Shown here: one piece after another, positions 8,326 through 20,561 of the stretch
Numbering within the stretch: position 1 is the stretch's first letter
Layout of the letters: each line of letters begins with the position of its first letter
NCBI RefSeq assembly: GCF_002849895.1
Contig: NZ_CP018867.1
Coordinates: forward strand, 248,001-312,000
Length of the DNA stretch: 64,000 nucleotides
DNA from: Companilactobacillus alimentarius DSM 20249
Lineage (GTDB): Bacteria; Bacillota; Bacilli; Lactobacillales; Lactobacillaceae
Direction: 5' to 3'
Made by a program: the position numbers and the translations under genes
Notes under the pieces: generated by a model
The model's input: only the letters and a program-made list of their open reading frames with translations
Database searches by the model: none
What the model was told of the DNA's origin: nothing

Positions 8326-8436
8326 TATTTGTGAAATTACTGAGATTTATTCGGAATTAATACAAATAAAACTAGAATTATTTTGAGTAATGATTATAAT
8401 TTTATATGCCAAAAGGAAGAATAAGAATATTTTTAT

Positions 8437-8465
8437 TTGACAACGCATACATAAAAAATTACAAT
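8437..8465 (+). promoter_or_regulatory. Promoter of the beta-glucoside operon
   Basis: TTGACA (8437-8442), 17 bases, TACAAT (8460-8465): a near-perfect vegetative promoter upstream of licT. It implies a leader of about 165 bases before the licT start. Confidence 0.8.
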
Positions 8466-8495
8466 ACATATTAATGTTGCGTGTTACTAAGTATT

Positions 8496-8509
8496 AGTAA
8501 GCGTTAGCA
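8496..8509 (+). promoter_or_regulatory. Candidate cre (CcpA-binding) site
   Basis: AGTAAGCGTTAGCA matches 12 of 14 positions of the catabolite-response consensus TGWAANCGNTNWCA. It lies about 25 bases downstream of the predicted transcription start, a position where bound CcpA acts as a roadblock. This fits glucose repression of a beta-glucoside operon. Confidence 0.6.
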
Positions 8510-8548
8510 ATTATGACGTAGATCAAAAACAATAAGGTATTAGTAATA

Positions 8549-8596
8549 AGGTGTTATCTATTCTTGGTAATTGAGCATGACTTATTCTTAATAAAG
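8549..8596 (+). promoter_or_regulatory. Candidate first RAT element upstream of licT
   Basis: AGGTGTTATC and GAGCATGACTTA (8549-8583) repeat the two halves of the clearer RAT at 9493, with a longer middle. A weak downstream ACTTA/TAAGT pairing could form the competing hairpin, but no proper T tract is seen. If real, LicT would control its own gene. Confidence 0.35.
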
Positions 8597-8637
8597 TATC
8601 TTAAGTTATGAAGCTACTTTTGAATAGGGGTGACCAC

Positions 8638-9480
8638 TTGAAAATTGAACGTACACTTAATAACAATGCAGCAATTGCCACGAATCAGAATGGAGTAAAT
8701 GTTCTCGTCATGGGTCCCGGAATAGCTTTCAATAAGAAAGTGGGGGATCAAGTCGAAATTGCTAAAGTGGAAAAGACTTTGTTTTTGAATGACAAGGAGA
8801 CGATGAACAAGTTTACCGACTTGGTTATTGATGTTCCGATGTCAGAGGTTGATATTTCTGAACGAATTATTAACTTTGCTAAAATAAAGATTGGTAAAAA
8901 ACTGAACGAAATCATTTACGTTAATTTGACAGATCATATTCATATGGCTATCAAACGCGCAAAAGAAGGAGTGTTCTTGAGCAATCCTTTGAAATGGGAT
9001 ATAGCACGTTTTTATCCTGATGAATTCGCAGTTGGTCAAAAGGCTGTCCAAGTAATTAATGATTCTCAGGAAGTTGGATTGGCAGATGATGAAGCAGCGT
9101 TTATCGCCGTTCATTTCGTCAATGCAGAGAATGAGGACAGTTCGCAACAGAATTTAGCCTATGGAATTACTAAGATAGTTAAAGAATGTGAGGATATTGT
9201 TAAAGATTATTTTCACACTGAGTTTGATGAACAATCATTGAATTATTATCGTTTCATAACTCATTTAAAGTTCTTTGCCCAAAGAATTTTGCAGGGTAAG
9301 CACTATGATGATGAAGAAGACGATGACTTATTAGAAACACTGGAACACAGATATGCTAAGCCATACCAGTGTTCACAAAAAATAAAAGAATATATTTCTG
9401 AAAAATATAATTTTACGATCACGAGTTCGGAATTGTTATATCTGACTGTTCATATCAGTCGATTAGTTAAGAACTTGTAA
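8638..9480 (+). CDS. licT: BglG/LicT family transcription antiterminator
   Basis: A 280-aa RNA-binding regulator. The N-terminal CAT domain (from KIERTLNNNAAIAT through VMGPGIAFNKKVGD) binds the RAT hairpin; two PRD domains follow, with regulatory histidines such as those in LTDHIHMAIKR, AAFIAVHFVNAE and YLTVHISRL. The PTS phosphorylates these to report sugar and glucose status. I chose TTG 8638 because family members begin exactly at this point and AGGGGTGA sits just upstream; ATG 8608 would add ten residues not seen in the family. It precedes the EIIBCA and phospho-beta-glucosidase genes it should control. Confidence 0.92.
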   Translation: MKIERTLNNNAAIATNQNGVNVLVMGPGIAFNKKVGDQVEIAKVEKTLFLNDKETMNKFTDLVIDVPMSEVDISERIINFAKIKIGKKLNEIIYVNLTDHIHMAIKRAKEGVFLSNPLKWDIARFYPDEFAVGQKAVQVINDSQEVGLADDEAAFIAVHFVNAENEDSSQQNLAYGITKIVKECEDIVKDYFHTEFDEQSLNYYRFITHLKFFAQRILQGKHYDDEEDDDLLETLEHRYAKPYQCSQKIKEYISEKYNFTITSSELLYLTVHISRLVKNL

Positions 9481-9492
9481 GATTATATTTGT

Positions 9493-9560
9493 AGGGTGTT
9501 ATCGCAAATGCGAGCATGACCTGATTTGTTTCCTTAGTGGAAATGGATGAGGTCTTTTTT
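9493..9560 (+). promoter_or_regulatory. RAT antiterminator overlapping an intrinsic terminator
   Basis: The RAT-like sequence (9493-9522, core GGGTGTTATCGC and GCGAGCATGACC) overlaps the 5' arm of a terminator whose 3' arm ends GGATGAGGTC and runs into T6 (to 9560). LicT binding to the first hairpin would prevent the second, letting transcription enter the EIIBCA gene. This is the standard bgl/lic switch. Confidence 0.85.
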
Positions 9561-9600
9561 ATTTGTTGAAATAAAAATTATTTTTATAGGAGATAGAAAC

Positions 9601-12955
<3,355 letters not shown>

Positions 12956-12962
12956 TAATATT

Positions 12963-12999
12963 AAAAGGTCAGTGTGGGATTCCACATTGACCTTTTTTT
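12963..12999 (+). terminator. Terminator of the beta-glucoside operon
   Basis: AAAAGGTCAGTGTGG pairs with CCACATTGACCTTTT around a 4-base loop and continues into a T tract. Confidence 0.92.
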
Positions 13000-13009
13000 A
13001 GCTAGACGT

Positions 13010-13058
13010 AAAAAAAGACTATTTAAAGTCATTCAAAATCGAATTACTTTAAATAGTC
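13010..13058 (-). terminator. Terminator of lemA-htpX
   Basis: GACTATTTAAAGT (13017-13029) and ACTTTAAATAGTC (13046-13058) form a perfect 13-bp stem; on the minus strand a T7 run follows. Confidence 0.88.
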
Positions 13059-13076
13059 TAAATATTTTTATAGTAA

Positions 13077-13988
13077 TTATTCAAAAGTCTTTTTCAAAGC
13101 TGCGATTCGATCATCCAATGGCGGATGGGTATCAAAAAGTCCCGAGAAATGTTTTTTCTTGTTAGGATCGTCAATGTACAAAGCAGCACTAGCATCATCG
13201 ACACGTTGCATCGGTTTTGTACTTTCCTTTAATTTCTCTAAAGCGTTGATCAATCCTTGTGGATTTCTCGTCAACTCAGCACCAGAGACATCAGCTAAAT
13301 ATTCACGGTTTCTAGAGATTGCCATCTGGACCAAACTAGCAATCAGTGGTCCTAAAATAGCAAACACTAACCCAACTAACCAGAGCACGACACGAATGGC
13401 CCCAGAATTATCATTGTCACGATCATTACTACGATTCATTGGAATCCACCAACGATAGGCGTTTCCGATGATAGAACAGATCAAAATAATGGCTGAGGAC
13501 AAAGCTACAGAGATTGTTGAGACTCTAATGTCGTAATTTTTAACGTGAGAAATTTCGTGGGCTAATACACCCTCGAGTTCTTCACGATTCATCATTTGAT
13601 AAAGTCCACTAGTTACGGCAACTGCTGCATGCTCTGGATCACGTCCGGTAGCAAAAGCATTGGGGCTAGGGCCGTCAATGATATAAATTTCTGGTAAAGG
13701 AATGTCAGCTACCATGGAAAGGTCCTCGACAATATGCCAAAGATCAGGTGCATCTTTAGCCGATTCCAACTTCTTGGCACCATTCATTTGCATTACGATG
13801 CTAGTTGATTGGAAATAGGTGATTAAGGTGTAAACGATGGCGATTACTAATGCAATGGCAATTCCAGAGTAGATATTGTCAAAAAAGTAAGCACCAATGA
13901 AACTTCCTAAAGCAGCCAATAATAGAAAGAAGAAAAAGAAAATAAAGTAAGTCTTGCGTTTATTACGATCAATTTGTTCGTAAATCAT
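13077..13988 (-). CDS. htpX: Membrane zinc metalloprotease HtpX
   Basis: A 303-aa M48-family protease that degrades damaged membrane proteins. Two N-terminal transmembrane helices (about 13-36 and 40-58), the zinc motif HEISH at residues 144-148, two further hydrophobic segments (about 160-176 and 200-222), and the third zinc ligand in NREYLADVSGAEL. All catalytic features are intact. It lies 12 bases behind lemA on the same strand, a pairing conserved in lactic acid bacteria. Confidence 0.96.
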   Translation of the reverse strand: MIYEQIDRNKRKTYFIFFFFFLLLAALGSFIGAYFFDNIYSGIAIALVIAIVYTLITYFQSTSIVMQMNGAKKLESAKDAPDLWHIVEDLSMVADIPLPEIYIIDGPSPNAFATGRDPEHAAVAVTSGLYQMMNREELEGVLAHEISHVKNYDIRVSTISVALSSAIILICSIIGNAYRWWIPMNRSNDRDNDNSGAIRVVLWLVGLVFAILGPLIASLVQMAISRNREYLADVSGAELTRNPQGLINALEKLKESTKPMQRVDDASAALYIDDPNKKKHFSGLFDTHPPLDDRIAALKKTFE

Positions 13989-14000
13989 CCTAGACCTCTA

Positions 14001-14549
14001 CTAAAACTTAACTTTTGGAGCTTCTTTATCAGCGTCAGGGATTTGGAGAAAGTCCATTTCTTTGAAACTGTGAATACTAGCAATAATGTTGCGTGGAAAA
14101 GTTTGGATTGCGGTGTCATAAGCTTGAACTTGACTGTTGTAAGCTTGACGTGCATAAGATACTTTATTTTCAGTATTGGATAGTTCTTCCATTAATTGTG
14201 AAAACTCTTGATTAGCTTTCAAATCGGGATAATTTTCTGCCAAAGCAAATACTTGTCTCAAAGCGCCACTCAAAGCACTATCGGCTTGGACTTTGTCTTG
14301 AAGCGTATCAGCGTTAGTAACATTATTTCTCAAATTAACTACGTTACTAAGAGTTTCCTTTTCATGTGTAGCATAACCTTTAACAGTTTCTACAAGGTTA
14401 GGAATTAAGTCAGTCCGACGCTTCAATTGAACGTCAATTTGTGAACTGAATTCACGGGCACGGTTGCGGTATTTAACTAAACTATTGTACATACCCGCAT
14501 AAGCGATAATTACTATCAGAATAATAACAATTATGATTATTGTTTTCAT
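14001..14549 (-). CDS. lemA: LemA family protein
   Basis: A 182-aa protein with one N-terminal membrane helix (about residues 3-19) followed by a helical bundle. YNSLVKYRNRAREFSSQIDVQLKRR and RTDLIPNLVETVKGYATHE are the family signature (PF04011). The bulk is predicted outside or on the membrane surface; the molecular role is unknown. AAGGAGATTTAA precedes the ATG. It is the first gene of a two-gene operon with htpX, suggesting a shared role in envelope stress. Confidence 0.95.
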   Translation of the reverse strand: MKTIIIIVIILIVIIAYAGMYNSLVKYRNRAREFSSQIDVQLKRRTDLIPNLVETVKGYATHEKETLSNVVNLRNNVTNADTLQDKVQADSALSGALRQVFALAENYPDLKANQEFSQLMEELSNTENKVSYARQAYNSQVQAYDTAIQTFPRNIIASIHSFKEMDFLQIPDADKEAPKVKF

Positions 14550-14716
14550 TTAAATCTCCTTCTTTTCGTGTTGGCTATATTTTACCATATTGCATTCAGA
14601 CACGTATTAAACACGACTGAATAAAAAAATAGGTTAATTAGTATTACTTTTCTGAAAAATAAATTATAATCAGAAGTTAGGGAAGATATTTGAGCGGTTT
14701 TTAAGGTGAATAATAT

Positions 14717-15793
14717 ATGAAAAAAATGTTTTTACCCATTTTGATGTTTTTAGCAGCTATTTTAGGAATCGTACCGACGACGTCTTCGGTTGGAGGTTCA
14801 GTAGATTCTAACTATAGTAGTGAATTCGGTCAAAAAGCGAACGCAATTTTAGATAAAAAAAGTTTTTCCGGTAGTGTATTGGTTGTTAAAAATGGCAAAA
14901 TAATATTTCAGGCTAGCCGTGGCTATTCAAATTATGGAATTAGTCTTTCTAATACAATAGATACATCGTATGAGATAGACTCAATCCAAAAGTCAATGAC
15001 TGCCGCAATGGTCATGAAAGAAATTCAGAATAAAAAATTGAGTTTAACTGATAAGTTATCTAAATTTTATCCTGAGATACCTGGTAGTAATAATATTACT
15101 ATTAAAGAAATGATGGACATGACTTCGGGATTGATCTTAAAGGGTGGTGTCGGTCCTACTAAAGTTATGTCAGATACTGATATTATTGATGAAGATATTA
15201 AGAATATCCGTTATGTCAATGTGTTGCATGGCAAATGGGATTACTCAGCTATTAATTTTAATTTGCTAAGTGGTATTCTGGAAAAATTAACTGGAAAAAG
15301 TTATCGTAAATTGTTTACGGAGAGTTATATTGATAAATTAAATTTGAAACATACCATTTTTGCCTATGATGAATCTCCTAAAATTCAAAAAGCTACAGGT
15401 TATAATAACCCAGACCCTCTATCTCCAAGTCTGAATTATAAGAATGTATTTGATGCAGATAAGTTCTTAGAGTATGACGAATTGGGAACTGGTCAAGTCT
15501 ATATGAGTGTTTATGACCTCTATAAAGTAGAACAATATATCACTCAAGGCAATATGTTGAGTGCCAAATCTAGAGACCAACTATATGCGCCTGGTAGTAT
15601 TAGCACTTATGGTGGTGGGCTATATCATACTAAAGATGATAATTTTGCTAATGGTTGGGGCTATGGTTTTCAAGGCGTATCCCATATTTCTGATGATGGA
15701 AAAGTAACGGTAATTGCTCTGGAAAACTATACGAGAAGAGCAGTTGATCTAAAACCTATGGCTAATCAACTTTATAAGCTAGCTAAAGACTAA
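14717..15793 (+). CDS. Secreted/anchored beta-lactamase-family serine hydrolase
   Basis: A 358-aa protein with an N-terminal signal or anchor helix (residues 3-25) and a class C beta-lactamase/penicillin-binding-like domain. The catalytic SxxK is S89-IQ-K92 in YEIDSIQKSMT, and the second motif is the YSA of WDYSAINFNLLSG (YxN-like). Relatives include D-alanyl-D-alanine carboxypeptidases, esterases and teichoic-acid D-alanyl esterases; I cannot choose among them. AAGGTGA lies 9-15 bases before ATG 14717. It appears to be a single-gene unit. Confidence 0.85.
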   Translation: MKKMFLPILMFLAAILGIVPTTSSVGGSVDSNYSSEFGQKANAILDKKSFSGSVLVVKNGKIIFQASRGYSNYGISLSNTIDTSYEIDSIQKSMTAAMVMKEIQNKKLSLTDKLSKFYPEIPGSNNITIKEMMDMTSGLILKGGVGPTKVMSDTDIIDEDIKNIRYVNVLHGKWDYSAINFNLLSGILEKLTGKSYRKLFTESYIDKLNLKHTIFAYDESPKIQKATGYNNPDPLSPSLNYKNVFDADKFLEYDELGTGQVYMSVYDLYKVEQYITQGNMLSAKSRDQLYAPGSISTYGGGLYHTKDDNFANGWGYGFQGVSHISDDGKVTVIALENYTRRAVDLKPMANQLYKLAKD

Positions 15794-15886
15794 TAATTGT
15801 GTTACTATTACTTGTGCAGATAAAGCCTATCTGTTATTTAAAATGACTGTTTCATACATTCCAAAGTTTTCTATGAAATAGTCTAG

Positions 15887-15921
15887 AGTCCTACATCTCG
15901 GATTGATGTAGGACTTTTTTT
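15887..15921 (+). terminator. Terminator after the serine hydrolase
   Basis: AGTCCTACATC and GATGTAGGACT form a perfect 11-bp stem followed by T7. Confidence 0.92.
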
Positions 15922-16000
15922 GTGCCTAAAAGTTAAAGTAATTGTCCGTTTGAAAAATTTGAGTTACGTTAATACTAGTTTGTTTATGAGGAGGAAGAAA

Positions 16001-16825
16001 ATGTATAAATTAAATGATGGACGAGATATCCCTGAATTCGGATTTGGAACATATAAATTAAATGGTCACAGTGGCGTTCAGAGTATCGTTTCAGCCATTA
16101 ACAATGGTTATACGATGTTAGATACTGCCTATAATTATGAAAATGAGGGAGCAGTCGGACGTGCTATTTCTGAAAGTGGGATTAATCGTGATAAGTTAAC
16201 AGTCACTTCCAAATTACCGGGAAGATATTACGCTTATAATGATGCCATTACGGCGTTACAGGAATCGCTTTATCGTACCAATTTAGATTATTTTGATCTT
16301 TATTTATTGCATTGGCCTAATCCTAAAAGAGGGATGTATGTTGAGGCCTGGCAAGCATTGATTGATGCTCAAAAATTTGGTTTGGTCAAATCAATTGGGG
16401 TATGTAATTTCCTTCCAGAACACTTACAAAAACTCCAAAAAGAAACTGGAATTTTACCAGCTATCAATCAAATTGAACTACATCCTTATTTCAATCAAGC
16501 TGATATGTGTAAATTTGATAAGGATAACGGTATTGTAACGATGGATTGGAGTCCATTGGGGCGTGCCAGTTCAGTCTTACAAGATCCAGTTCTAGTAGAA
16601 TTGGGTAAGAAGTATCATAAAACAGTTGGTCAAATTATCTTGAGATGGGAATACCAATTAGATACTATTCCTATTCCTAAGTCCTCATCACCAGTAAGAC
16701 AACGCGAAAATTTGAACATATATGACTTTGAAATTTCAAATAGTGATATGGATAAGATTAATGATCTTACTAAAGCTGATGGTCGGACACATGACCAAGA
16801 TCCCGCGGTTTATGAAGAATTTTAA
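16001..16825 (+). CDS. Aldo/keto reductase
   Basis: A 274-aa NADPH-dependent oxidoreductase of the AKR superfamily that reduces aldehydes or ketones. The tetrad is visible: Asp and Tyr in MLDTAYNYENE, Lys in TVTSKLPGRYY, His in LYLLHWPNP; cofactor-binding IPIPKSSSPVRQREN lies near the C-terminus. The substrate is unknown. GAGGAGG is 6 bases before ATG 16001, so I discard the longer frame that opens at 15920 within the upstream terminator. It has its own terminator and stands alone. Confidence 0.93.
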   Translation: MYKLNDGRDIPEFGFGTYKLNGHSGVQSIVSAINNGYTMLDTAYNYENEGAVGRAISESGINRDKLTVTSKLPGRYYAYNDAITALQESLYRTNLDYFDLYLLHWPNPKRGMYVEAWQALIDAQKFGLVKSIGVCNFLPEHLQKLQKETGILPAINQIELHPYFNQADMCKFDKDNGIVTMDWSPLGRASSVLQDPVLVELGKKYHKTVGQIILRWEYQLDTIPIPKSSSPVRQRENLNIYDFEISNSDMDKINDLTKADGRTHDQDPAVYEEF

Positions 16826-16830
16826 AAATG

Positions 16831-16870
16831 AGAGTGATGTTTGAGATTATCTCAAATACCACTCTTTTTT
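16831..16870 (+). terminator. Terminator after the aldo/keto reductase
   Basis: AGAGTG...TTTGAGA and TCTCAAA...CACTCT form a long stem with a small internal mismatch, ending in T6. Confidence 0.85.
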
Positions 16871-16944
16871 AAAATTGTCTCAAAATTTAATTAAAAATAA
16901 ATCTAATTTTTACAAAAAGTATTGCTTTTGCTATTGTATCTTCT

Positions 16945-16963
16945 AAATATAAGAACTATATTT
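16945..16963 (+). promoter_or_regulatory. Dyad in the oleate hydratase promoter region
   Basis: AAATATA and TATATTT are separated by 5 bases. They lie just after a weak promoter (TTGCTT 16922, 16 bases, TAAATA 16944) and about 50 bases before the gene, a plausible repressor site. The regulator is unknown. Confidence 0.35.
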
Positions 16964-17015
16964 TAGTTGTAATCGGTTGCACGAAGAAAACTAACATATT
17001 CGAGAGGTGGTTCTT

Positions 17016-18788
17016 ATGTATAGAAGTAATGGTAATTACGAAGCATTTGCTAAACCTATTAAACCAGCTGGAGTTGATGACAAGTCGGCGTACATTGTTG
17101 GTTCCGGATTAGCTGGATTAGCTGCAGCAACTTTCTTGATTCGTGACGGTCAAATGAAGGGTAACAGGATTCATGTTTTAGAAGAATTAGCATTACCTGG
17201 TGGTAGTATGGACGGTATTTGGAATGAACAAAAGGGCTATATTATCCGTGGTGGTAGAGAAATGGAACCTCATTTTGAAACACTTTGGGATTTATTCAGA
17301 TCAATTCCGTCTTTGGAAAATCCAGATGCTTCTGTTTTGGATGAATTTTATTGGCTTAATAAAAAAGATCCAAGTTTCTCGCATGGAAGAGTTATTCAAA
17401 AACAGGGCAAGGAATTGCCAACTGAAGGTGATTTGACTTTAACACCCAAGGCAGTTCAAGAATTGTTAGATTTGGTTATGACACCGGAAAAGGATTTAGG
17501 GGATAAAAAGATCAATGAAGTATTCACTGATGATTTCTTAAATTCTAACTTCTGGTTATATTGGTCAACAATGTTTGCCTTTGAACCATGGGCTAGTGCC
17601 ATGGAGATGAGACGTTACTTGATGCGCTTCTGTCATCATATTGATTCATTATCAAATCTTTCATCATTGAGATTTACTAAATATAATCAATATGAGTCAT
17701 TAATTCAACCAATGATCAAATTCTTGGAAGATAAGGGTGTTAAATTTACTTATAATACTCATGTTAATAATATTAAGGTCGCTACAAATAATGGCGATAA
17801 AGTTGCCCAAAAACTTGAAATAACGACTGATGATCAAGATAAGACTATTGATTTGACAGAAAATGATTTAGTCTTTGTAACTAACGGTTCAATCACTGAG
17901 AGTACAACTTATGGTGACAAGACTCATCCTGCACCAACTGAACATGAATTAGGCAGCAGTTGGCAACTTTGGGAAAACTTAGCTAAACAAGATGAGGCTT
18001 TTGGACATCCAGATAAATTCTGTAAGAATATTCCTGAAGCTAATTGGACAGTTTCTGGAACAATTACCTTAACAGATGATCAAGTTGTTCCTTATATTGA
18101 AAAGATAAGCAAAAAAGATCCCCACAGCGGCTCAATTGTAACTAGTGGACCTGTCAGTATTAAAGATTCAAATTGGCTCTATGGTTACTCGATAAGTCGT
18201 CAAAAGCATTTCAAGAGACAAAAGGACAACGAATTAGTCGTTTGGGTTTATGGATTGTTCTCCGACAAGCCGGGTAATTTCGTTAATAAAAAGATTACTG
18301 AGTGTACCGGAGATGAACTCTGTGAAGAATGGCTTTATCATATTGGTGTACCAACTGATAAAATTAAGGATATTGCAGAAAATCATGCTAGTACAATTCC
18401 AGCACATATGCCTTATATTACGTCATACTTTATGCCAAGAAAACTGGGCGATCGTCCACTAGTAGTTCCAAAGGGATCAAAGAACTTAGCTTTCATTGGT
18501 AATTTTGCTGAAACTGAGCGTGATACAGTCTTTACAACAGAATATTCAGTTAGAACAGCTATGGAAGCTGTCTATACTTTGCTGGATGTTGATCGTGGCG
18601 TTCCGGAAGTCTTTGACTCAGCCTTTGATATTCGGACATTAATGAGAGCTGTTTACTACTTAGATGGTAAGAAGAAACTTGAAGATATTAAATTACCATT
18701 TAAAGAGCGGATTGTTGAAAAGAAAGTTATGGAGAAGATTCATGGAACTTATATTGAAGAATTGTTAAAGGATGCACATTTGCTCTGA
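17016..18788 (+). CDS. Oleate hydratase (myosin-cross-reactive antigen family)
   Basis: A 590-aa FAD protein that adds water to the cis-9 double bond of oleic or linoleic acid to give 10-hydroxy fatty acids, a fatty-acid detoxification step known in lactobacilli. The Rossmann motif is [20 protein letters not shown] (from residue 28), followed by the FAD segment [15 protein letters not shown] and [10 protein letters not shown]. The size is that of the MCRA family (about 565-595 aa). GAGAGG precedes ATG 17016. It stands alone with its own terminator. Confidence 0.96.
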   Translation: MYRSNGNYEAFAKPIKPAGVDDKSAYIVGSGLAGLAAATFLIRDGQMKGNRIHVLEELALPGGSMDGIWNEQKGYIIRGGREMEPHFETLWDLFRSIPSLENPDASVLDEFYWLNKKDPSFSHGRVIQKQGKELPTEGDLTLTPKAVQELLDLVMTPEKDLGDKKINEVFTDDFLNSNFWLYWSTMFAFEPWASAMEMRRYLMRFCHHIDSLSNLSSLRFTKYNQYESLIQPMIKFLEDKGVKFTYNTHVNNIKVATNNGDKVAQKLEITTDDQDKTIDLTENDLVFVTNGSITESTTYGDKTHPAPTEHELGSSWQLWENLAKQDEAFGHPDKFCKNIPEANWTVSGTITLTDDQVVPYIEKISKKDPHSGSIVTSGPVSIKDSNWLYGYSISRQKHFKRQKDNELVVWVYGLFSDKPGNFVNKKITECTGDELCEEWLYHIGVPTDKIKDIAENHASTIPAHMPYITSYFMPRKLGDRPLVVPKGSKNLAFIGNFAETERDTVFTTEYSVRTAMEAVYTLLDVDRGVPEVFDSAFDIRTLMRAVYYLDGKKKLEDIKLPFKERIVEKKVMEKIHGTYIEELLKDAHLL

Positions 18789-18808
18789 TAAGACATCAAA
18801 TTTTAAAG

Positions 18809-18852
18809 AAAATGGTTGTGGTAATTATTTTTAGTTATCACGACCATTTTTT
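18809..18852 (+). terminator. Terminator after oleate hydratase
   Basis: AAAATGGTTGTGGTAA pairs, with one wobble, to TTATCACGACCATTTT, leading into a T tract. Confidence 0.85.
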
Positions 18853-18866
18853 GGTAGAATAATTTT

Positions 18867-19493
18867 TTAGTTAAAATAGGTTTGCCATTCTTGGGAACGA
18901 TGACAGTTAAAAGCCATCTTGAAATCCTCGGGAAGGTTTCTGGCTAATGAAAGATCTAAATTGAGAGCTTTATCTAAAGTAAAGTAGCGAGCTTCTGACG
19001 TTTCAACGCCACCATGGATATCATTTTCAATGGGAGAGCACTCAAAAAATATTTTATAAATATAACTCAGATTCTTTTTAGGATAGTGACTCTTTTGCAT
19101 ATCTTTAATGGCAATCAAGCGTTTAGGTTTAACCTTGATTCCAGCTTCTTCAAAAGTTTCTTTGGTTGCAATTTCACTAGCTGAATAACCGATATCAGCC
19201 CAACCACCTGGAATTGACCATTGACCACTACTTTTTTCATGAACAAGCAATATCTTATCGTTCTTAAATGTTGCTGCTCTGACATCTACTTTGGGAGTGA
19301 CGTATCCAGTATCAGAATCAAAATAAAGATCCAAATTTTTTGGAGTAGCGTTATTGACTAATTTTCCAGTGAGTTTTTTAGCAACCACTTCTAATTGGTG
19401 ATAACGTTCTTGATCAAATATATCTTTTCCATAATGTTTACCACTTTGTGCAATTGCTTGTAATTTTTCTAGTAATAATTCTACATCATCCAT
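18867..19493 (-). CDS. NUDIX hydrolase with N-terminal Nudix_N domain
   Basis: A 208-aa protein. Residues 1-60 form a helical N-terminal domain found on a subfamily of Nudix enzymes, and the catalytic domain carries GGWADIGYSASEIATKETFE followed by EAG. The usual first Glu of the Nudix box is Tyr here, as in many members of this GGWAD-type subfamily; the KETFEEAG helix retains the metal-binding Glu residues. Such proteins hydrolyse nucleoside diphosphate derivatives, often ADP-ribose or CDP-choline; the substrate is not determinable. It lies 33 bases downstream of the XRE regulator on the same strand. Confidence 0.88.
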   Translation of the reverse strand: MDDVELLLEKLQAIAQSGKHYGKDIFDQERYHQLEVVAKKLTGKLVNNATPKNLDLYFDSDTGYVTPKVDVRAATFKNDKILLVHEKSSGQWSIPGGWADIGYSASEIATKETFEEAGIKVKPKRLIAIKDMQKSHYPKKNLSYIYKIFFECSPIENDIHGGVETSEARYFTLDKALNLDLSLARNLPEDFKMAFNCHRSQEWQTYFN

Positions 19494-19526
19494 CTAAAAG
19501 CCTGCCTTTTCTAAAAAGTATAGCAT

Positions 19527-20363
19527 TTATACAGTTTTATAGAAAACGGTTGCAGGAAGCTTTCTGATTTTTTTATTAGAATATTTATGAATATTTGAGT
19601 GTTTTATTTTGAGTCGACGCTCACAAACTGTCTTTTTTATATAAGCTAGTAAATAGAAATTATTAATCAGCATAAAAGCGGAGGCATTTCTTTGAGAAAA
19701 ATTTATTCCTCTTCTAACCATATCAAGTGCAGGCTTATATCTTGATATTTGGAAGTACGATAAGGCAGCCACGAAATAAATTATATTTAAATTCTCTTCA
19801 TATTTAACGTTTTCTATATTATTTAATGCCATTTTAATTTGTTGAATAGAGGAAGAACGTAAATTTTGTTTGGAATAGATGTAAGCTAAAATAATATTTC
19901 CCAATCTTGTTAAAGTCGTTTGTTTACGGCTGTTGTTAGAGCTTGCTAGAGATAATTTAATTAATTCTTTAGTGTGATCGAGCTTATGATCGAGGTGTAA
20001 AGCACATAAGGAGAGGTAAAAGTAATAAGCCTGAGTATGTTTGTCAGTTTGAACATCGGCTAGAACTCTTTTACGAACTAAAAAAAGATTCAGATCTTGA
20101 TAATTATGAGCATTGTAGAGAGTACTTATCCTTTTGTTTAGTTGAATATCTCGACAGACTTTAAAGTTTTGAGCTAAAATAATTTCTTCAAAACTAATTG
20201 ACATTCGTTGACATAGATCAATCAATAATTGTGTACTAGGATTATATTTATTATTTTCAATTTCTGAAAGGGTAGATTGAGAACAAATATTATCGGATGT
20301 TTCTATCTGTGAAAGTTGATGACTTATACGTGTTTCTCTTAATATATCTCCTAAGTTATCCAT
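19527..20363 (-). CDS. XRE-family regulator with TPR-like C-terminal domain
   Basis: A 278-aa protein with an N-terminal helix-turn-helix (about residues 5-60; QLSQIETSDNICSQSTLSEI) and a helical repeat domain resembling RNPP/Rgg-type peptide-sensing regulators. The last 30 residues are very basic (KKIRKLPATVFYKTV), unusual for the family. I see no obvious signal-peptide gene beside it. It may control the Nudix gene downstream or act elsewhere. A related 285-aa regulator occurs at 45529. Confidence 0.82.
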   Translation of the reverse strand: MDNLGDILRETRISHQLSQIETSDNICSQSTLSEIENNKYNPSTQLLIDLCQRMSISFEEIILAQNFKVCRDIQLNKRISTLYNAHNYQDLNLFLVRKRVLADVQTDKHTQAYYFYLSLCALHLDHKLDHTKELIKLSLASSNNSRKQTTLTRLGNIILAYIYSKQNLRSSSIQQIKMALNNIENVKYEENLNIIYFVAALSYFQISRYKPALDMVRRGINFSQRNASAFMLINNFYLLAYIKKTVCERRLKIKHSNIHKYSNKKIRKLPATVFYKTV

Positions 20364-20480
20364 GTTTTACACCTGCTTAGTATGAATTAATGATTTATGA
20401 TTAAATAATATAAAAGTAGTGTAAATTTTATGTTGAATTAATGTAAAGTTTTGTAAAAATATCTGTATTATTTCAGAAAT

Positions 20481-20535
20481 AAAAAAAGTATAACAAACGC
20501 AGTTTCAATGGAGAAGACTGTATTTGTTATACTTT
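20481..20535 (-). terminator. Terminator of the nitroreductase unit
   Basis: AAAGTATAACAAA (20485-20497) pairs with TTTGTTATACTTT (20523-20535), with a further CAGT/ACTG pairing inside; a T7 tract follows on the minus strand. Confidence 0.88.
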
Positions 20536-20561
20536 GCTCTTTCAGGAAAATTATAGACTAA

